A DNA stretch of 64,000 nucleotides from Lindgomyces ingoldianus (lineage: Eukaryota; Ascomycota; Dothideomycetes; Pleosporales; Lindgomycetaceae): contig NW_022985180.1 in NCBI RefSeq assembly GCF_010093535.1, positions 503,748 through 567,747 on the forward strand, given 5' to 3'. The notes beneath the pieces were generated by a model. That model searched no databases. It saw only the letters and a list, made by a program, of their open reading frames with translations, and had not been told where the DNA came from. Made by a program: the position numbers and the translations under genes. This document shows, in pieces, positions 1-12,195 of the stretch. Numbering within the stretch: position 1 is the stretch's first letter; every line of letters begins with the position of its first letter.

Positions 1-1584
1 CTATGTTTCTATTTGAAAGGGTAGGCACTGAGGACAAGTCGAATCAGTCAGGCTTCAAAGGGACTTTATCTATATACTAATGTTCCGACCAGGTGCAGTT
101 GTCGTCATGGCCCTGCATAAGCGCGTGGACAGGCAGGTTTATCTCCCGCTTTCTACTGCCCGATAAACAAAGGTCTAAATTCAAGGAAATGTGAAAGACA
201 GGCTGATCAGTGAATGTTCAACATATCTGTTAATGACGTCGTCGTGCGTGAAGACCGCTGCAGAGCGGGGGAAAAGCGAAATCTGGTTTGAATGTGCTTT
301 TTGCAGTGGACGCGCGATTGGCATGTGAAAAATGGATGAGATGGTGGCGAATTCTAGGTTCTGAATAAAACAAAGCAAGCTGCCTATCATTGCAAGCCGA
401 ATAAAACTTTGATAAAAGCCATAGTCCAATGCTGCTACTTCATGCAAAACTTCATGCTAGGACTGAAACAGTTAGAGGGCAGCATCTCCCCACAACCTAA
501 ACTCACCATTTGACTCCCTCCCTGCATGGCGGAACACCCATGATCCAGAGCACTTTAACTTCTCAGCATCCACATACTCACTACTATTCTATGCTGCTAT
601 ATTCGTGCCTTCTCCAGCAAGTCCTTCCCCTACTGGATCTTTCCCAACTAAAATTTTCAAAAATATGGTTGACTTGTGCTGCCTTGATTTCACGAAGTAT
701 ATCTTGGTGCTGCGACCAAATTGCCGCACTACAACACTACCACCATCGAAATATTGCTTTTAAATCTATAAAGGGGCCAGACTGGAACTATGCAATCGCA
801 TGTGATGCCCTGAAACCATCATCAAACAATGTACGTGAAAAGCAAAGGCAAATCCTCCACGATAGTGCATCCGCCTCGCTGCTTTTAGCAGCTTGGAGCT
901 GCGTTCAGCCATTATGAAGGAAGTATTATACGATAAGATATTTTAGATAATTCACGTACTATTTAAACTTAAACTGCTGGATCCAACCACTTTCTAGGCG
1001 ACCAAAAACTCCCATACCCACCAATCAATATCGTAGCTTGCTGTCAGTCATTGAGGGTCATTGAGGAACACAGAGTGAATTCTCAGAGTCTGTATTGGAC
1101 TGCGACTCCTGTACTATTGCGCCGAGAATGCGCCGTAAACCAGATTTCTATTATACGCAAGAATTTCTTCCCTTCACCTACCGACCCATATCAGAGTTGG
1201 AGAATTGAGCTGTGATTCTCAAACTTCAGCGATTCACTCTCCTCTAGCCCGATTTCCGTTTCGCTCTTCCATGTCCTTTTGGCATACTCGCGCGGTATTT
1301 TTAGAGCAGAGGCTTACGCTTCCGACTGAGCTCGCCTTTAACCACTGCAACTTCGGTGGCATCGCGCTTCACTTATGCCTCGTCAGGATCTTCATAGCTC
1401 ACCACTTTCGGGCTCTTTACTCCCGTTATCGAAAGCGTTAGAACAGCGCGCAGTCTTGTCTGGCAAGAGAGAGGTATCATTACGCTCGTTACGATGGGCG
1501 AAGACGAGGCTATCCAGCTTTTACAGAGCACATAGTGACTTGAAGGCGAGCAACCATATCCATTGGCCAAAGCATGTTTGCTCG
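1..1584. other. intergenic, no gene supported
   Basis: Balanced base composition. Open frames of 60-135 codons occur on both strands, but none shows a recognisable domain, codon bias or splice signals joining it to another frame. I see no tRNA, repeat or transposon end. It lies downstream of the 3' end of the HET gene. Confidence 0.5.
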
Positions 1585-3738
1585 TTAGACAAGAACTAGA
1601 AAACCCCTCTCACATCTGAAAACCCATTTTACGTCGAAGATCATTCCTACTCCAACCCTTTCGAAAACACGGTCTTTAAAAGGGTGATCGACGGCTTTCT
1701 TGGCCATCAAGCAATAATAGACTGGAGAGGATGCCTCCTCAGATCTCCATCGCACAAATATTGGAACGAGCCAGACTCGGTCAGGACGGTCGTCTGCCAC
1801 ATCATATTCTAGTTCTCCGTCAATGCAGTCACCTTTCTCTGTATAGACACAAGCCAGTTGATTATTGTTATGCTGACCATCATGGCGAGAGGTCACACAT
1901 CTTGTTGTGAAGCATTCAAGAGTTGTGCCATTCAGCAAAAGAGCTTTACATGAAGGCATACCCGGAGCTTGATGGGCGCGAACCCCCAACACCTTGAGAT
2001 CGTTTTTGCACGGATGCCATAGGTCTACAAACCAGTAGCTGCTCCTATTGTCATGTACAAGGTCGACGAAATCGATTGCTCCATCTACCGAGGCCCACGA
2101 CCATGATGGGGCACGGCGGTGTGCCGGTCTTTGTAAAGAGGCACCCCATTCCGCTCGCCACAGAAGACCTTGTAGCTCAAAATATGGCGAGCCAAACAAT
2201 AATCCTTCGTTAAAATGGAATGGGTGACCGAGGATCCGTTCGAGCTCGAGCGAAAGGGAAAGGATGGCGGGAAGTTTGTCATTTGGATCCGTCAAGCCGC
2301 GCGTGGAATAGTATCTTATGAGATGAGCCCAGATACTGTAGATATCGGCGACATTGTTCATCTCGTTGTTTTCTTCAGATTTTGGATTTCGGTGAAAACC
2401 TCTGAGCCCGTCGAGAACATAGCAGAGAAAAGCGCGATTTGGAAAAGCCATGTCTGCGACATTGGTGACCTCGGTATTGTCCTCGCCCACGAAAGTCTTA
2501 TAGCACTCCCAATAAAGTTGGTTGGGTGCAAAGTGCAAGGTCCGACGAGCGAAGAGATGCTCCTGGAGAACCCATCCTCTTCTGTTGAGCGGTGCTTCGA
2601 AGATGGTCTCTTCTGGTTTCTTTTGGAGTCCGAAGTACATGAAACCGAGTTTTGGGTCCTCAGCATCGCATGGTACCTCTACGTATGTCCCTTGGGGCGA
2701 CCGGAGAAAGAGGCCACCAGACCCGTCCCTGGCCCCTGTCGCTGCGATTGTTACGTATGAGTTTTCGTACACGGATGCCATTCGGCGGGACTCTCGATCG
2801 AAATCGTCTTCATCTTCCTGAATGATACAGAGGCAATCGACCCAGAGGTAGCATACATCAAGCTTTTTCGTAACCCAGGCGGCATTGCGAATTGTTTCCG
2901 AAAGTTCTCCACAAGAAATGTGCTTCTGATGATTAACTAGAGTCTCTTTCGTAGTTCGTAGCTGTGGTTTTCCGCCCCAGCAGTGGCTCAATGCCACGTA
3001 CTTGGCCTTTCTACCATCTGAAATTACTAGGCGAAGCGACGATGGATAATCTCTGACATCGAGAATTCGAGTAGGAAGTACCGGTGTGTTGTCTAGCGCA
3101 GTACCAGAGATTGCTAACAGGCACTCTGGGTGGTTATCTATGCAACCTTGGATCCAACACTTGATCCTGCTTATTGCCATCTCTGATCCCGGCGGACTAA
3201 TGGGACGGTAGACTAAGTGTTGGCTAGCATAGGATCCTGGCCGCCATGTTATATATTTTTGATATACAATAAGGTCTGAGCTCTATGTCAGCTCACCTTC
3301 ACTGGCATGACAGTAAACTTTGACCAGCGGGTCACGAGTCGAAGTGTCATAAATCCAAACACTCTCCACTTTCTCGTTAAGATCCTCACATCTGTAAGCT
3401 AAAAGCGCTTCTGTATCGATCGATATTTTCTCATGAGTCTCAGTGAAGATCATCAGGCAGAGCGGACATGACGAACGAGCCTGTCTTATCCGCTGGAAGT
3501 TGAGGAATATAGGTGGTGTCTTTTCATATTCTCTAAGAAGCCGATCTTTGTCAAGGTGAAAGTGATTGTCTTTCAGGCTTATGCTAGCCGATTTCGTGAG
3601 TTTATCTATGGAGAACGGGCTACACCCAGAGCACGGCTGGTTTGAATGACGATGAAAAATCGGTGATACGCTAGAATTCGCCGAGATACTTTGGCCGGAG
3701 CCTTGGTTCGGACATGAACGCACATTTGCTAAGCTCAT
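1585..3738 (-). CDS. HET-domain (heterokaryon incompatibility) protein
   Basis: Two exons on the minus strand: 3738-3297 and 3212-1585, joined across an 84-bp intron (GTGAGC donor, CACTTAG acceptor), giving 689 aa. The join is fixed by reading frame: exon 1 ends one base into a codon and exon 2 supplies two, giving the expected R-P-I-S lead-in before the ATG at 3180 that a single-exon reading would choose. Exon 1 has the Cys pairs usual at the N-terminus of these proteins (CSGC, SCPLC). The HET domain shows YVALSHCWGG (about 219-228), YLWVDCLCIIQ (269-279) and RGWVLQE (359-365). HET proteins act in non-self recognition and programmed cell death after hyphal fusion; this gene's partner or allelic role cannot be read here. 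The C-terminal third has no domain I recognise. The domain call is firm. Confidence 0.92.
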
Positions 3739-4525
3739 GGCAGCTGTTAGAGTGCAAGTCTGTCGGGCTGATCAATTTGAAAGAGTTTTGAATGAAGAGC
3801 TGAGAAGTCTGAGTGTAATCCAACAATACTTGCTAGATCCATTTTACTGTGATGATCGTGAAGGAAGGCGCGAGGTGGGCCACGTACTCTGGGTGGTTGC
3901 TGCCTAGCGCAACGGCTGGCTCACCCTTACTGTATACAGATGCTGAAAGAATCTTCTAACATTTCAGTTATATAACTGGTAAAAGCGAAATAAAACCGTA
4001 TATTATACAACTTAGACAGGTACTAATGAGAACACGTCTTGGCATCTTCTTCGGAGGTATTTCCTCCTCCTCGAAAGCACCTACAATGGCTAGTCAACTT
4101 GAGCAAAGGGTTCACAAAGCCTATAATGATGATTATCATGGGTGAAAATCTAATTTGATGATCTTGAAATTCAACCCCTTCTCGAAAGTCCGGATACAGC
4201 AAGGTGTACAGCTAAGTATGGCCGGTTTTTGTGACGCAGAGGGGAGGCTACACATCGGAGGAGAGACTACACGACAGTCGGACCAACGAATGTGGTTACT
4301 TATGTTTTGATGATCTTGGCTTGGGGCTTTCACAGCATCTGCTGTTATCAGTGAGGGTACAATTTCGTGTTCAGCCCAGGCCGAGTTCAGCCTCGCACCT
4401 GCAGGTGCCTAGCCTGGAATTTCACAGCCTCCCTCGTGTCCCTAAAATCGCCTAGGGCCCAGCTGCTCAACTTCTCTTTAAGGTGAAAGCAATTGCCCAT
4501 TCACCCTCAGAGGAAATCACTGACA
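3739..4525. promoter_or_regulatory. divergent intergenic region (HET / OGFr gene)
   Basis: About 790 bp between the start codons of two divergently transcribed genes, so it should hold both promoters and 5' leaders. I see no convincing TATA box, ORF or repeat, and nothing else specific. Confidence 0.4.
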
Positions 4526-5983
4526 ATGGACGATGAAGAAAAACATAATCTTCGCTCCGTGCGGACCAGCTTCTTAAACCACATTCTTAAACGCCCGCAC
4601 TCTAAACCCCAATCCATTCGCTACGAAGATACACAACCCGCAGAACCCCTTGAACCCTTCAGTGTTTTACCAAACAAGCGCTTTATGTTCAGAAAGTCAA
4701 GGACAGACGAAAGCATGGAGTCCGGTGACCATCATATCCACAAAACCCCACTACTCATTCGCTTCTACGACCCAGAGGTCAACGCCCAGGATACAGCCGG
4801 TCGCACTTTAGATGACATTCTATCGTGGAGCAATGCTAGACTCGAACACAGTCACAACTACATTCAGATGTTGTTCCCGCTCCCCGAAGGCTCGCCGTTC
4901 AATTACGACGCCCCGGTTATTACTCGTGAAGTGATGGAGGCGTTTCATGCAAGGCCCAAGCTGCAGAGTAGATTGAGGGAGGCTTTTGTTAGGATGCTGG
5001 ACTTCTATGGCTTTGATGTTCTAACACGTGAGGTGGGTCCCGTACCAGAACCCGAGGCCAAGCAGAAGGAGCAAGATGAGTACATGGAGCAGCAGGGGGG
5101 TGCGGCGCAGAACGGTATCGTCGAGCATGAGCAGAGCGCCGATATGGAGAACCACGTAGCACAGGAGGATCAGAATAAAACGGATGCGTCTAAGACCCAC
5201 GAAGAGATCGAGTATGTAGTACAGCAAGAACACACATCGCCTACCTCACAGGAGAATCCAACAAGAGCTCCCCAGAATGAAGCAACATCTAATCAGACTC
5301 CCAACAAACCTACTAGCACTACGGGTGACTTAGGCCAACCCCAGCCCGGGGCGGATGCGGACGCGAACGCGGATCCAACTGACACCTCTAACCCCGCCAG
5401 CGCCGCCAATCATGAGCATGAACAACCTGCAGTCGATACTACTCCGCTTGCAGAGTTCCCAAGCCCACCCGAACAAAAGCCTGCTGAGGAGCGTCCTGTA
5501 TTCATCATCGTCCGCGCCGCAAATTATCGTGACCGCTTTCGCAACTGGGCCATACGATTCGACCACAATCACCTCCGCATCACTCGCATCCTACGTTCTC
5601 TCCGGGTCCTTGGTTTGAATGAGGAATGCTGGGCCTTCTACTGCATCTTGAAACACGTCTTCGATGATCCGAGTATCTTCATCAATGAGCGATCGATGGT
5701 GTATTGGAGGAGAGCTGTTAAACAATCGCTATACTTGACTCCGGATAAGGAGGAGGTCTTGTGGTTGAAGCGCTGGTGTGGGGAGGTAAGGAAAATTAGG
5801 GAAGAGGAGAAGGTAAGGGTAAAGGAGGAAGAGCTAGCAGAAGAGGCAGCGAGGGGCCAGGGGGATGGGCAGGATGAACCACAGGATGAACCACACTGCC
5901 AAGTGCAGGGCCAGCCGGTGGTGCACGGAGTGGGACAGGGAGAACCGACTGTAGGATGGGGTGAAAATGAGGTACCGAAATAA
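4526..5983 (+). CDS. OGFr-domain protein with a low-complexity insert
   Basis: Intronless, 485 aa from the ATG at 4526; the frame extends upstream only through a TTG, so the ATG is the sensible start. The opioid growth factor receptor (OGFr) conserved region is present in two halves. The first (about residues 80-170) carries HNYIQMLFPL (110-119) and a conserved FYGF (160-163). The second (about 325-395) carries NYRDRFRNW (333-341) and HNHLRITRILRSL (347-359). Between them lies about 155 residues of Gln/Glu/Pro/Asn/Thr-rich, probably disordered sequence; in animal proteins these blocks are nearly contiguous. The C-terminus is Glu/Gln-rich. In animals OGFr binds an opioid growth peptide. Fungi have no such ligand and the role here is unknown. 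The domain call is strong; function is not assigned. Confidence 0.85.
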   Translation: MDDEEKHNLRSVRTSFLNHILKRPHSKPQSIRYEDTQPAEPLEPFSVLPNKRFMFRKSRTDESMESGDHHIHKTPLLIRFYDPEVNAQDTAGRTLDDILSWSNARLEHSHNYIQMLFPLPEGSPFNYDAPVITREVMEAFHARPKLQSRLREAFVRMLDFYGFDVLTREVGPVPEPEAKQKEQDEYMEQQGGAAQNGIVEHEQSADMENHVAQEDQNKTDASKTHEEIEYVVQQEHTSPTSQENPTRAPQNEATSNQTPNKPTSTTGDLGQPQPGADADANADPTDTSNPASAANHEHEQPAVDTTPLAEFPSPPEQKPAEERPVFIIVRAANYRDRFRNWAIRFDHNHLRITRILRSLRVLGLNEECWAFYCILKHVFDDPSIFINERSMVYWRRAVKQSLYLTPDKEEVLWLKRWCGEVRKIREEEKVRVKEEELAEEAARGQGDGQDEPQDEPHCQVQGQPVVHGVGQGEPTVGWGENEVPK

Positions 5984-6390
5984 AGTGGTCCAGGCAGATT
6001 TGCTAATTTGGAATGCAGATGGGAAAAATAAGCTGGCGAGAGCAAAGTATCGGGTGAAATGGCTATGGAGGACACTGAATACCTTCTAGGTTTTAGTTAT
6101 TGAGGCTAAGCAAAGTCTCCCATCGGGACTTATGAGTTCTAGCAATTGCCGAAGTTGAAAGCTCGTTCTTCAGCTTGGAACCTTTCTGATGTAGGTTTGC
6201 GGGAAAGCAATCCGCCGTTTTGTGAAGCTCTTGGGTAGTTATAAGTTCACAAGCAGATTTGATATACTGTGACTTGTTGAACTATTTCGTTTAATGTGGT
6301 TGCCCAATATATACACAATGCTGGCCATTGGCCACTTTTCAGCACTACATCACCGCCAGCCCCTCATCCCCAGCACATGATCAGTGGCAC

Positions 6391-6816
6391 TCAGTACTCT
6401 GAGATAAGGTCACCCCTCCTCTTGCCACGCATGTTGTACTTCCCCTGCCTCCATTGTTAGCCAAGACTCAACGAACCAGAGTATGAATCTACACGCACCT
6501 CTGTCATATACCCCGCAATACCGACCGGCAGTGGAACTAGCACCATGTACACGAACGTGATCCATGCGGTGCGTGGTGTCCATCGGAAGTACTTATGTCG
6601 ATTCGTCCACATACCTATCCTCGCACGTCAATACTGATTTAGACTATAAACTGTATATTCAGAGGGAGCGACGGTCGGGAGAGGCATACTGTTGTATCTG
6701 ATGAGCGCCGGATCCTGGTGCATCGCTGTCGGCCACCGAGTTAGCAATTGAGGCCATTGAACAGCGAAACAGATGTTGAGAACCGAGCACTTACCTCCTT
6801 TATTGTGGCCCGCCAT
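6391..6816 (-). CDS. mitochondrial complex I accessory subunit, B15/NDUFB4-like
   Basis: A 75-aa protein assembled from four exons: 6816-6795, 6725-6690, 6614-6499 and 6444-6391. All junctions are GT-AG, the first intron has a TGCTAAC branch site, and every phase is consistent. The protein starts MAGHNKG, has QDPALIRYNSM (about 11-21), then KYFRWTPRTAW (27-37) leading into one hydrophobic membrane segment (WITFVYMVLVPLPVGIAGYM), and ends GKRRGDLISEY. This resembles the small fungal single-membrane-span subunit of NADH:ubiquinone oxidoreductase corresponding to B15 (NDUFB4; NUVM in Yarrowia). It would sit in the membrane arm in the inner mitochondrial membrane and has no redox cofactor. The subunit name is from memory of the family and is less certain than the gene structure. 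Confidence 0.78.
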
Positions 6817-7433
6817 TTTGAAGAGTTCGTGGGGCGGTGCAGGTAGGTTTGAGGTTGTGGTACTCGTTGGAGCTTGAGCTTCGAAGTGAGTAGAGTTGAG
6901 AGCGTGACGTGACCCAGAGGGTGACTAAGCGGCTTGGCACGGGTTCCGCGCCTCGATTTCCAGACATCCTCTAAGGTTTGGCCATGCTTCTCATCCTCGA
7001 CCAGATTAGTTCGAACAGATCTCTCAGCCTGCGCGCATCCCTAGGTATGGGGTCCCTCTCTACGCAGGTGTTTGATATGAATGTTCTATCAAACAACATA
7101 GCGGCACTCCGAGGGCACTGCGGAGATCATTCAGTTGTCCGTACGAGCCTCGGCGTTTCGGCCGCCAACAACGGCTTACCGGCGCCGTTGGTTCCTTTAA
7201 AGTATCAAAGGTTGTGTCTGATTGAACAAGATGTCTCCGCATCGGATAGATAGACTCCCGATGAAGAATCCTAGAACTCAACAACCCGTCAAATTCCTCC
7301 GCCCGAAAAAATCCTCGCTCCTCAAAGACCACCGAGCCTCTATTCCGCTACTCTGCTTGATACCACCTCACCACACTATCGCATTTGACGTCTAAATCAC
7401 GCAGTCCGACGAGGCGAAACCCCAGCCACAGCT
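6817..7433. promoter_or_regulatory. divergent intergenic region (complex I subunit / GST)
   Basis: About 620 bp between divergent start codons. It should contain both promoters. A 90-codon open frame on each strand looks like chance. No repeat or RNA gene seen. Confidence 0.35.
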
Positions 7434-8633
7434 ATGTCATCAGCAACCAATCAGCAGGATGCAAAGATTACAGTATACTGGTATGCCACATCCGCTGCGC
7501 CACTCTACTCATATCCCCAGTCTTCACACCGCAACTTTTTCTGATTTCAAATATTTTCGGATCCAGCAGATTCCGAATCTTCAGCTCACACATCGTATTA
7601 ACGAGGCGTACAGGCTGGAAAAATCTCGTGCACAACGAATCATTTGGCTTCTGGAGGAGCTCAAGGTTGACTATGAGCTGAAGGTCTTCAGGCGCGGGAA
7701 GGATTTCCTGGCGCCTCCGGAGCTCAAAGAGGTTCACACTCTTGGAAAGTCTCCAGTCGTTGGAATCCAAGCCGCTGGAGCTGAGAAGCCTGTAATCCTT
7801 GCGGAGAGTGGCACAATTGTTGAATATCTTACCGAGCACTTTGGCAGTTGGATGATCCCTAAACGATATCCCGATGGGAAGGAAGGGGTCATTGGAGCAG
7901 AGACGGAGGAGTGGTTGAGATATCGTGTAAGTACCCAACGTTTTCTTCTCCTATATTCTAGCGTGCGGCCCAGCAAGACTCGGGTGAATATCCTCGGTGG
8001 ATGTCTACTCAAGCTTATAAGGTGAGATTAAGCTCAGTGAGACTATGCCACTGGAAACTCCCTCTAATTCATTTGCCTATTTTGGCAGGATGCTGCGCTT
8101 ATACCATATGCGAACAGCGGAGAGCATTTCGGACTGAAAGTTGACTTTCCGACAGTACTTAATGCATTATGTGGAGGGCAGCTTAATGACCATCCTCCTT
8201 TTGGCCCTAGTGACTCAAAGTATGGGTGGCAATTCTACGCAATGCATTGCGACGTGCTAACAAGACCCAAGACATTCGTAACGCTCCCGTGCCGTTCTTC
8301 TTGAAGCCGATTACACGAGGCATTGCCAACAAGATTGATGGATCATTCGTTAATCCGGAACTGAAGAATCATATGACGTTCTTGGAAGAATATCTTGCTA
8401 CGTGTCCGAACAATGGAGAGTTTTGGTGCGGCTCGACTCTCACAGGGGCCGACTTCATGATGACCTTTGCGCTCGAAGGCGCGAACGTCCGAGCAGAAAT
8501 GGAGACGAAATATCCGAAACTGTACAATTATTTTAGGATGATCCAGGCGCGAGACGCATACAAGCGAGCTGGAGAAAAAGTTTCTGAAGCGAGCGGGGAC
8601 AAGTACATACCGTTCTCGGATCTTAAGCTGTAG
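7434..8633 (+). CDS. glutathione S-transferase-like protein
   Basis: Four exons: 7434-7480, 7614-7926, 8156-8219 and 8272-8633, giving 261 aa. Intron 1 (133 bp) joins an N-terminal ITVY strand to W-L-E-K-S-R (16-21), the thioredoxin-fold start with a candidate active-site Ser. Intron 3 is only 52 bp with a perfect TGCTAAC branch; without it the frame breaks, with it the protein reads through to the APVPFFLKPI motif. Intron 2 (229 bp) joins WLRYR to YLMHYVEGSLM. The N-terminal domain has SPVVGI and AESGTIVEYL, the usual cis-Pro and glutathione-contact regions. The C-terminal helical domain has WCGSTLTGADFMM (about 192-204). Such enzymes conjugate or reduce with glutathione; the substrate is unknown. 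An alternative exon inside intron 2 is possible. Confidence 0.85.
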
Positions 8634-9517
8634 TTGCAGAAGCGCGACGTCTGAATAGTTATTAGTCAAGCCGCAGTTGTGCTGAATCACGTCACAGATG
8701 CAGAATGTTCGAACCGTCCAGACACATGTCCCTGAATTTTCGGTAATGGGCGAGAGGAAAAGATTTGTAAATACAACCGTTGCTTTCCAACGAATTTCTC
8801 GTAACGACCAATACAATGTATTCACTGTTCGGCTCGGATCTGAGCGACGGTGTTTAGGAGCTCGGCCTCCCGAGTGACGACAATTGGGAATGCCTCACGT
8901 CAGCTGTGCCTTTTTTGTTTCTAGGCCAAGCGCCGCGGGCGGCTCAGGAATACTCGAAATATCCGCCTCGGCCACGGCGTAAGCATCAGCCTCAGCCTAA
9001 AGAGCGTCAGTACTCGAGCGGCCTACACGTTTCTAGAAACCCCTAATTGATGAGGTACATTCTAATGCCATTGATTCGCCCAAGGCACACTCGTCCGAGC
9101 CGCGATGCAGGCTGCAAATCAGCAGCATTACTGTGCTCGGAGTACCACATAAGATATATACTGAGCCAGTGCCATTGCATGATGCATGTCATGATGCTAT
9201 AAACCATCTTGCCGTATAGCAACGAGATTCCCCCGCTACCCTCACAAGACGTCCGGTTTCCTTGAATTCAAAGAATTCCCCAATCCGAACTCGATTATCT
9301 AAAGGTTTCTCGTATTAGCAATTCTGCACGCTAATCCACATCCGGCCAGCTATACGGCAGTTAACCACTTGCCACTACTTACTCACTCATCGATCAGCAA
9401 CCTCCTTCAGGACCTCTGTCCCCTTCTGTGTCCTTCTGTGTTCGTTGCACTCTCGTTGTACTCAGTTGTCTGCTGCGACAGCGTATAGGCCGACCTCTTG
9501 GATGCGAGTTAGCCTAT
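8634..9517. promoter_or_regulatory. promoter/leader region of the BTB gene
   Basis: About 880 bp between two genes on the same strand: 3' end of the GST-like gene, then the upstream region of the BTB gene. The last 100 bp are pyrimidine-rich, as is common in fungal 5' leaders. The reading frame is open back to about 9428 but without an ATG. No repeat or RNA gene seen. Confidence 0.35.
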
Positions 9518-12195
9518 ATGCCTGACCAGTCCGGCCGCACCTCGTCCAGAGACTTTGCATTTCAAAGCACTGACCAAGCTTTCGGAACGTCCAGCAGCTC
9601 CAGCTATTCGACCCACAACCACGAACGCTACTATGCGGAGGGGAGTACAAATGCTGCCAGCGTGCCGCCGTCATCGAATCACGCGCCGCAGCAGGACGCT
9701 TCTTCCCTAAGATTCCAGGACTACGCCCACCAACAGAGCCCTCTCCAGTCCCAAGCTCCGAACCAGCTCTCCAGCTACAGCTTCAGTCCCGGAGGTCCGC
9801 TTGTTTGGGACTGGAGCAACTCAATTGAGTTCTCCGACTTTGCGAACCAGTACGAGCCGCAGGGCGAACTGGTCCAGGAGCTCCAGAATCAACCTGCTTC
9901 CTCCGACTTCAGCATACCGCTCCCCGTGACAACAGCTGATGCGGTATACCAGTCGCCACAGCAGATCTCAAGCGCGCCGGCAACAACTGTTCAGAATCCA
10001 CTTTCCCCACCTCCGCCACCTGCCAAATCTTCGCAGAAGCCCGCCCTCCAGACGGGCATGAAGAGGAAAGCTGAGTCGGAACCCAATTCAGCAGTGTCTC
10101 AGTCTGCCAGCTTCTCCGCAGAGCTCCAGCAGCCAGCCACGAAACGCGCGAACAAGTCGCGCTCGTCGTCACAAGCTTCGATCACGTCCCCCGCGGTCGC
10201 AGCTGCCACCGAAACCCGACGATCGTCCATGACCCAATCAGCCACAGCCACAGCCGTCGTGGCTACCGAATCTGCACAGCCTGCCAGCAATAGCAACACC
10301 ACCAGCGCTGAGGCACAACGAAGGAAGGAGCCGAGCAAGGGCACTGGACCACAGGGAAGAGTTATTGATGTATCAAAGCCGCGAAGGATAGTGGAATCCC
10401 CCGCGGGAGGCGATCAGCTTCCTTCAGGGAAAGTTTTTCCAATACAGATTGGGTCTGAGTTGTTCAGGTTGTCTGGGGCATCTATCTCCTCTGATGGTAA
10501 GCTCTCCCACCCTTTCTTCCCCCTTCACAGGAAGTCAAGTCTGCTGCATTTGATCAACCACAAAGGCTGAGAATTCTAGAGCACCCTCATACTTCTCCCA
10601 TTTCTTTGGGGAGCAACTCCATAACAATCTGGGTCGAGCTGGTGACTTGAGAACCCTCTACATTGACCGCGATCCAGACACTTTTCGCGATATTGCGTTA
10701 CACCTACAGGGATACCACGTCAAGCCTCGAGATGGCGAGCACTTTGTCCGCTTATTCGCTGACGCACAGTTCTACTCACGTAAGCACAACTAATCTGCCC
10801 CTGAATCTTCTGTGGAGTCATGCTCACACAAGCGCAGTTCCCCGCCTCACCAAAAGTCTGTTTAGCACTGATATCTTCATTCGTATCGGCGATACCCCCT
10901 TCCAAATTCCACGTGATTTGTTCTCTAGTCCAGGCGATAGTCCGAATTACTTCTCATTAGGCTTTGCGCATTTCTTCTCAACTCCGTCTGAGGTGTTTCC
11001 AGGATTAGATCGCAATGCACTACTTCGTCCGCCGATGATCCTACCTCCAGCGGTACCTAGTCGGAGTGGAGAGACGTTTGCAGAGTTGATTAAGGTCCTC
11101 CAAGGCTACGATATTGAGATCAGGAACGAGAAGCACCGAGCAGAACTGTTAAGAGATGCACGGTACTTCCATCTGAAGGGACTCGAACAGAAACTTATCC
11201 CTTGCGACATCTCGTACAATCTCAAACGTAATCGATCCGAAATTCTCATTCGGTTAGAAGATATTCGACAGTCTGGTGTATCTTTTACCCCTGATGGACC
11301 ACCTAGCAACTCTAACTCAGGTTCCACGTCCAGTACCTCAGCGTCCGCAACAGCTCTCTCTCCCGCCCCTGGCAACATCAGCAAACCCACGAGCCCGTCT
11401 CCTTCCCTTCAGAGCTCGCACCACCCGCGCTCAGGCACGGTGTCCTACGCCCGTCCGTACACAGACGACCACGCCAACACAAACACTCTCATCCTCGAAA
11501 TCTCTGCTCAAGAATCAACAAGCCTGCACTTCCCCACGTACCCCCCAATCCGCACCTCCTCCAACCTTCCAACGCTAAATCTCCGAGCCACATTCCACTC
11601 CTCCACCCTCGCGAGAATAACATCCCTCTTCTCTGTCATAGCCTCCAAAATGGGCCTCCCAGCCACTCAACCCCTCGGCCTCATGATGCTCGCGTCCGGC
11701 GGCGGCGTCGCCGCACAACCCGTTTCACCCGCTAACTCGGGCGTTAGTGAGCGCCGGGTTCGCGTCCGCTGGGATGAAGACTGCGATGTGGAAATTGATA
11801 ATGAAAGCGTTGAGCTCGGTGTAGATCCTAATACGGGGCGTGTGGGTGTGAAACGTGTGGATGTTGACAATAACCACAGACATAAACGCGTTAGAGTGTC
11901 GGTTGAAAGTAATGATGAGGCTGATGCGGGGGTAGAGCGGGAGCTTGATAAAGGAGATTGGATATGGGGTGGTGCAAGGCCGGAGGAGGGGGAGGAGGAA
12001 ATGGAGTGGGTTGTTAAGAGAGCGCATTGGAGACTTCGTGTTGAGCCCGTAGATCCACAAGAAGGCGGGAATATTAGCAGTGGGAGTGGTGGTGGGAAGA
12101 TGCAGGTTGTGCTATGCGGCGTCAAAATCCAAGGTATCAGTGTCGAACGGTCGAGAAATCGACAACGCGCTTTTTTGAGTGGGGGTTCCGGGTAA
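9518..12195 (+). CDS. BTB/POZ (K+ channel tetramerisation-type) protein
   Basis: Three exons: 9518-10496, 10582-10779 and 10838-12195, giving 844 aa. The ATG at 9518 is the first in the open frame. The first 300 residues are Ser/Gln/Ala/Pro-rich and probably disordered, with basic patches (KRKAES, KRANKSR) that could be nuclear signals. A first BTB fold starts near 304 (VFPIQIGSELFRL) and runs across intron 1, where the join gives SSDAPSYFSHFFGE, a classic BTB core. A second BTB-like unit starts near 401 (DIFIRIGDTPFQIPRDLF) and ends with AELLRDARYFHLKGLEQ. The C-terminal part is a Ser/Thr-rich linker followed by an acidic region ending near RVEPVDPQ. BTB domains mediate oligomerisation and often Cullin-3 binding; no catalytic domain is seen. 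The partner is unknown. Confidence 0.85.

Noticed and set aside
2215..2760. 181-codon plus-strand frame inside the HET gene
   Set aside because: Shadow of the HET exon, which has clear domain motifs on the minus strand.
5638..6075. 145-codon minus-strand frame over the OGFr gene 3' end
   Set aside because: Low-complexity Ser/Pro/Cys reading opposite an Glu/Gln-rich coding region; no motif.
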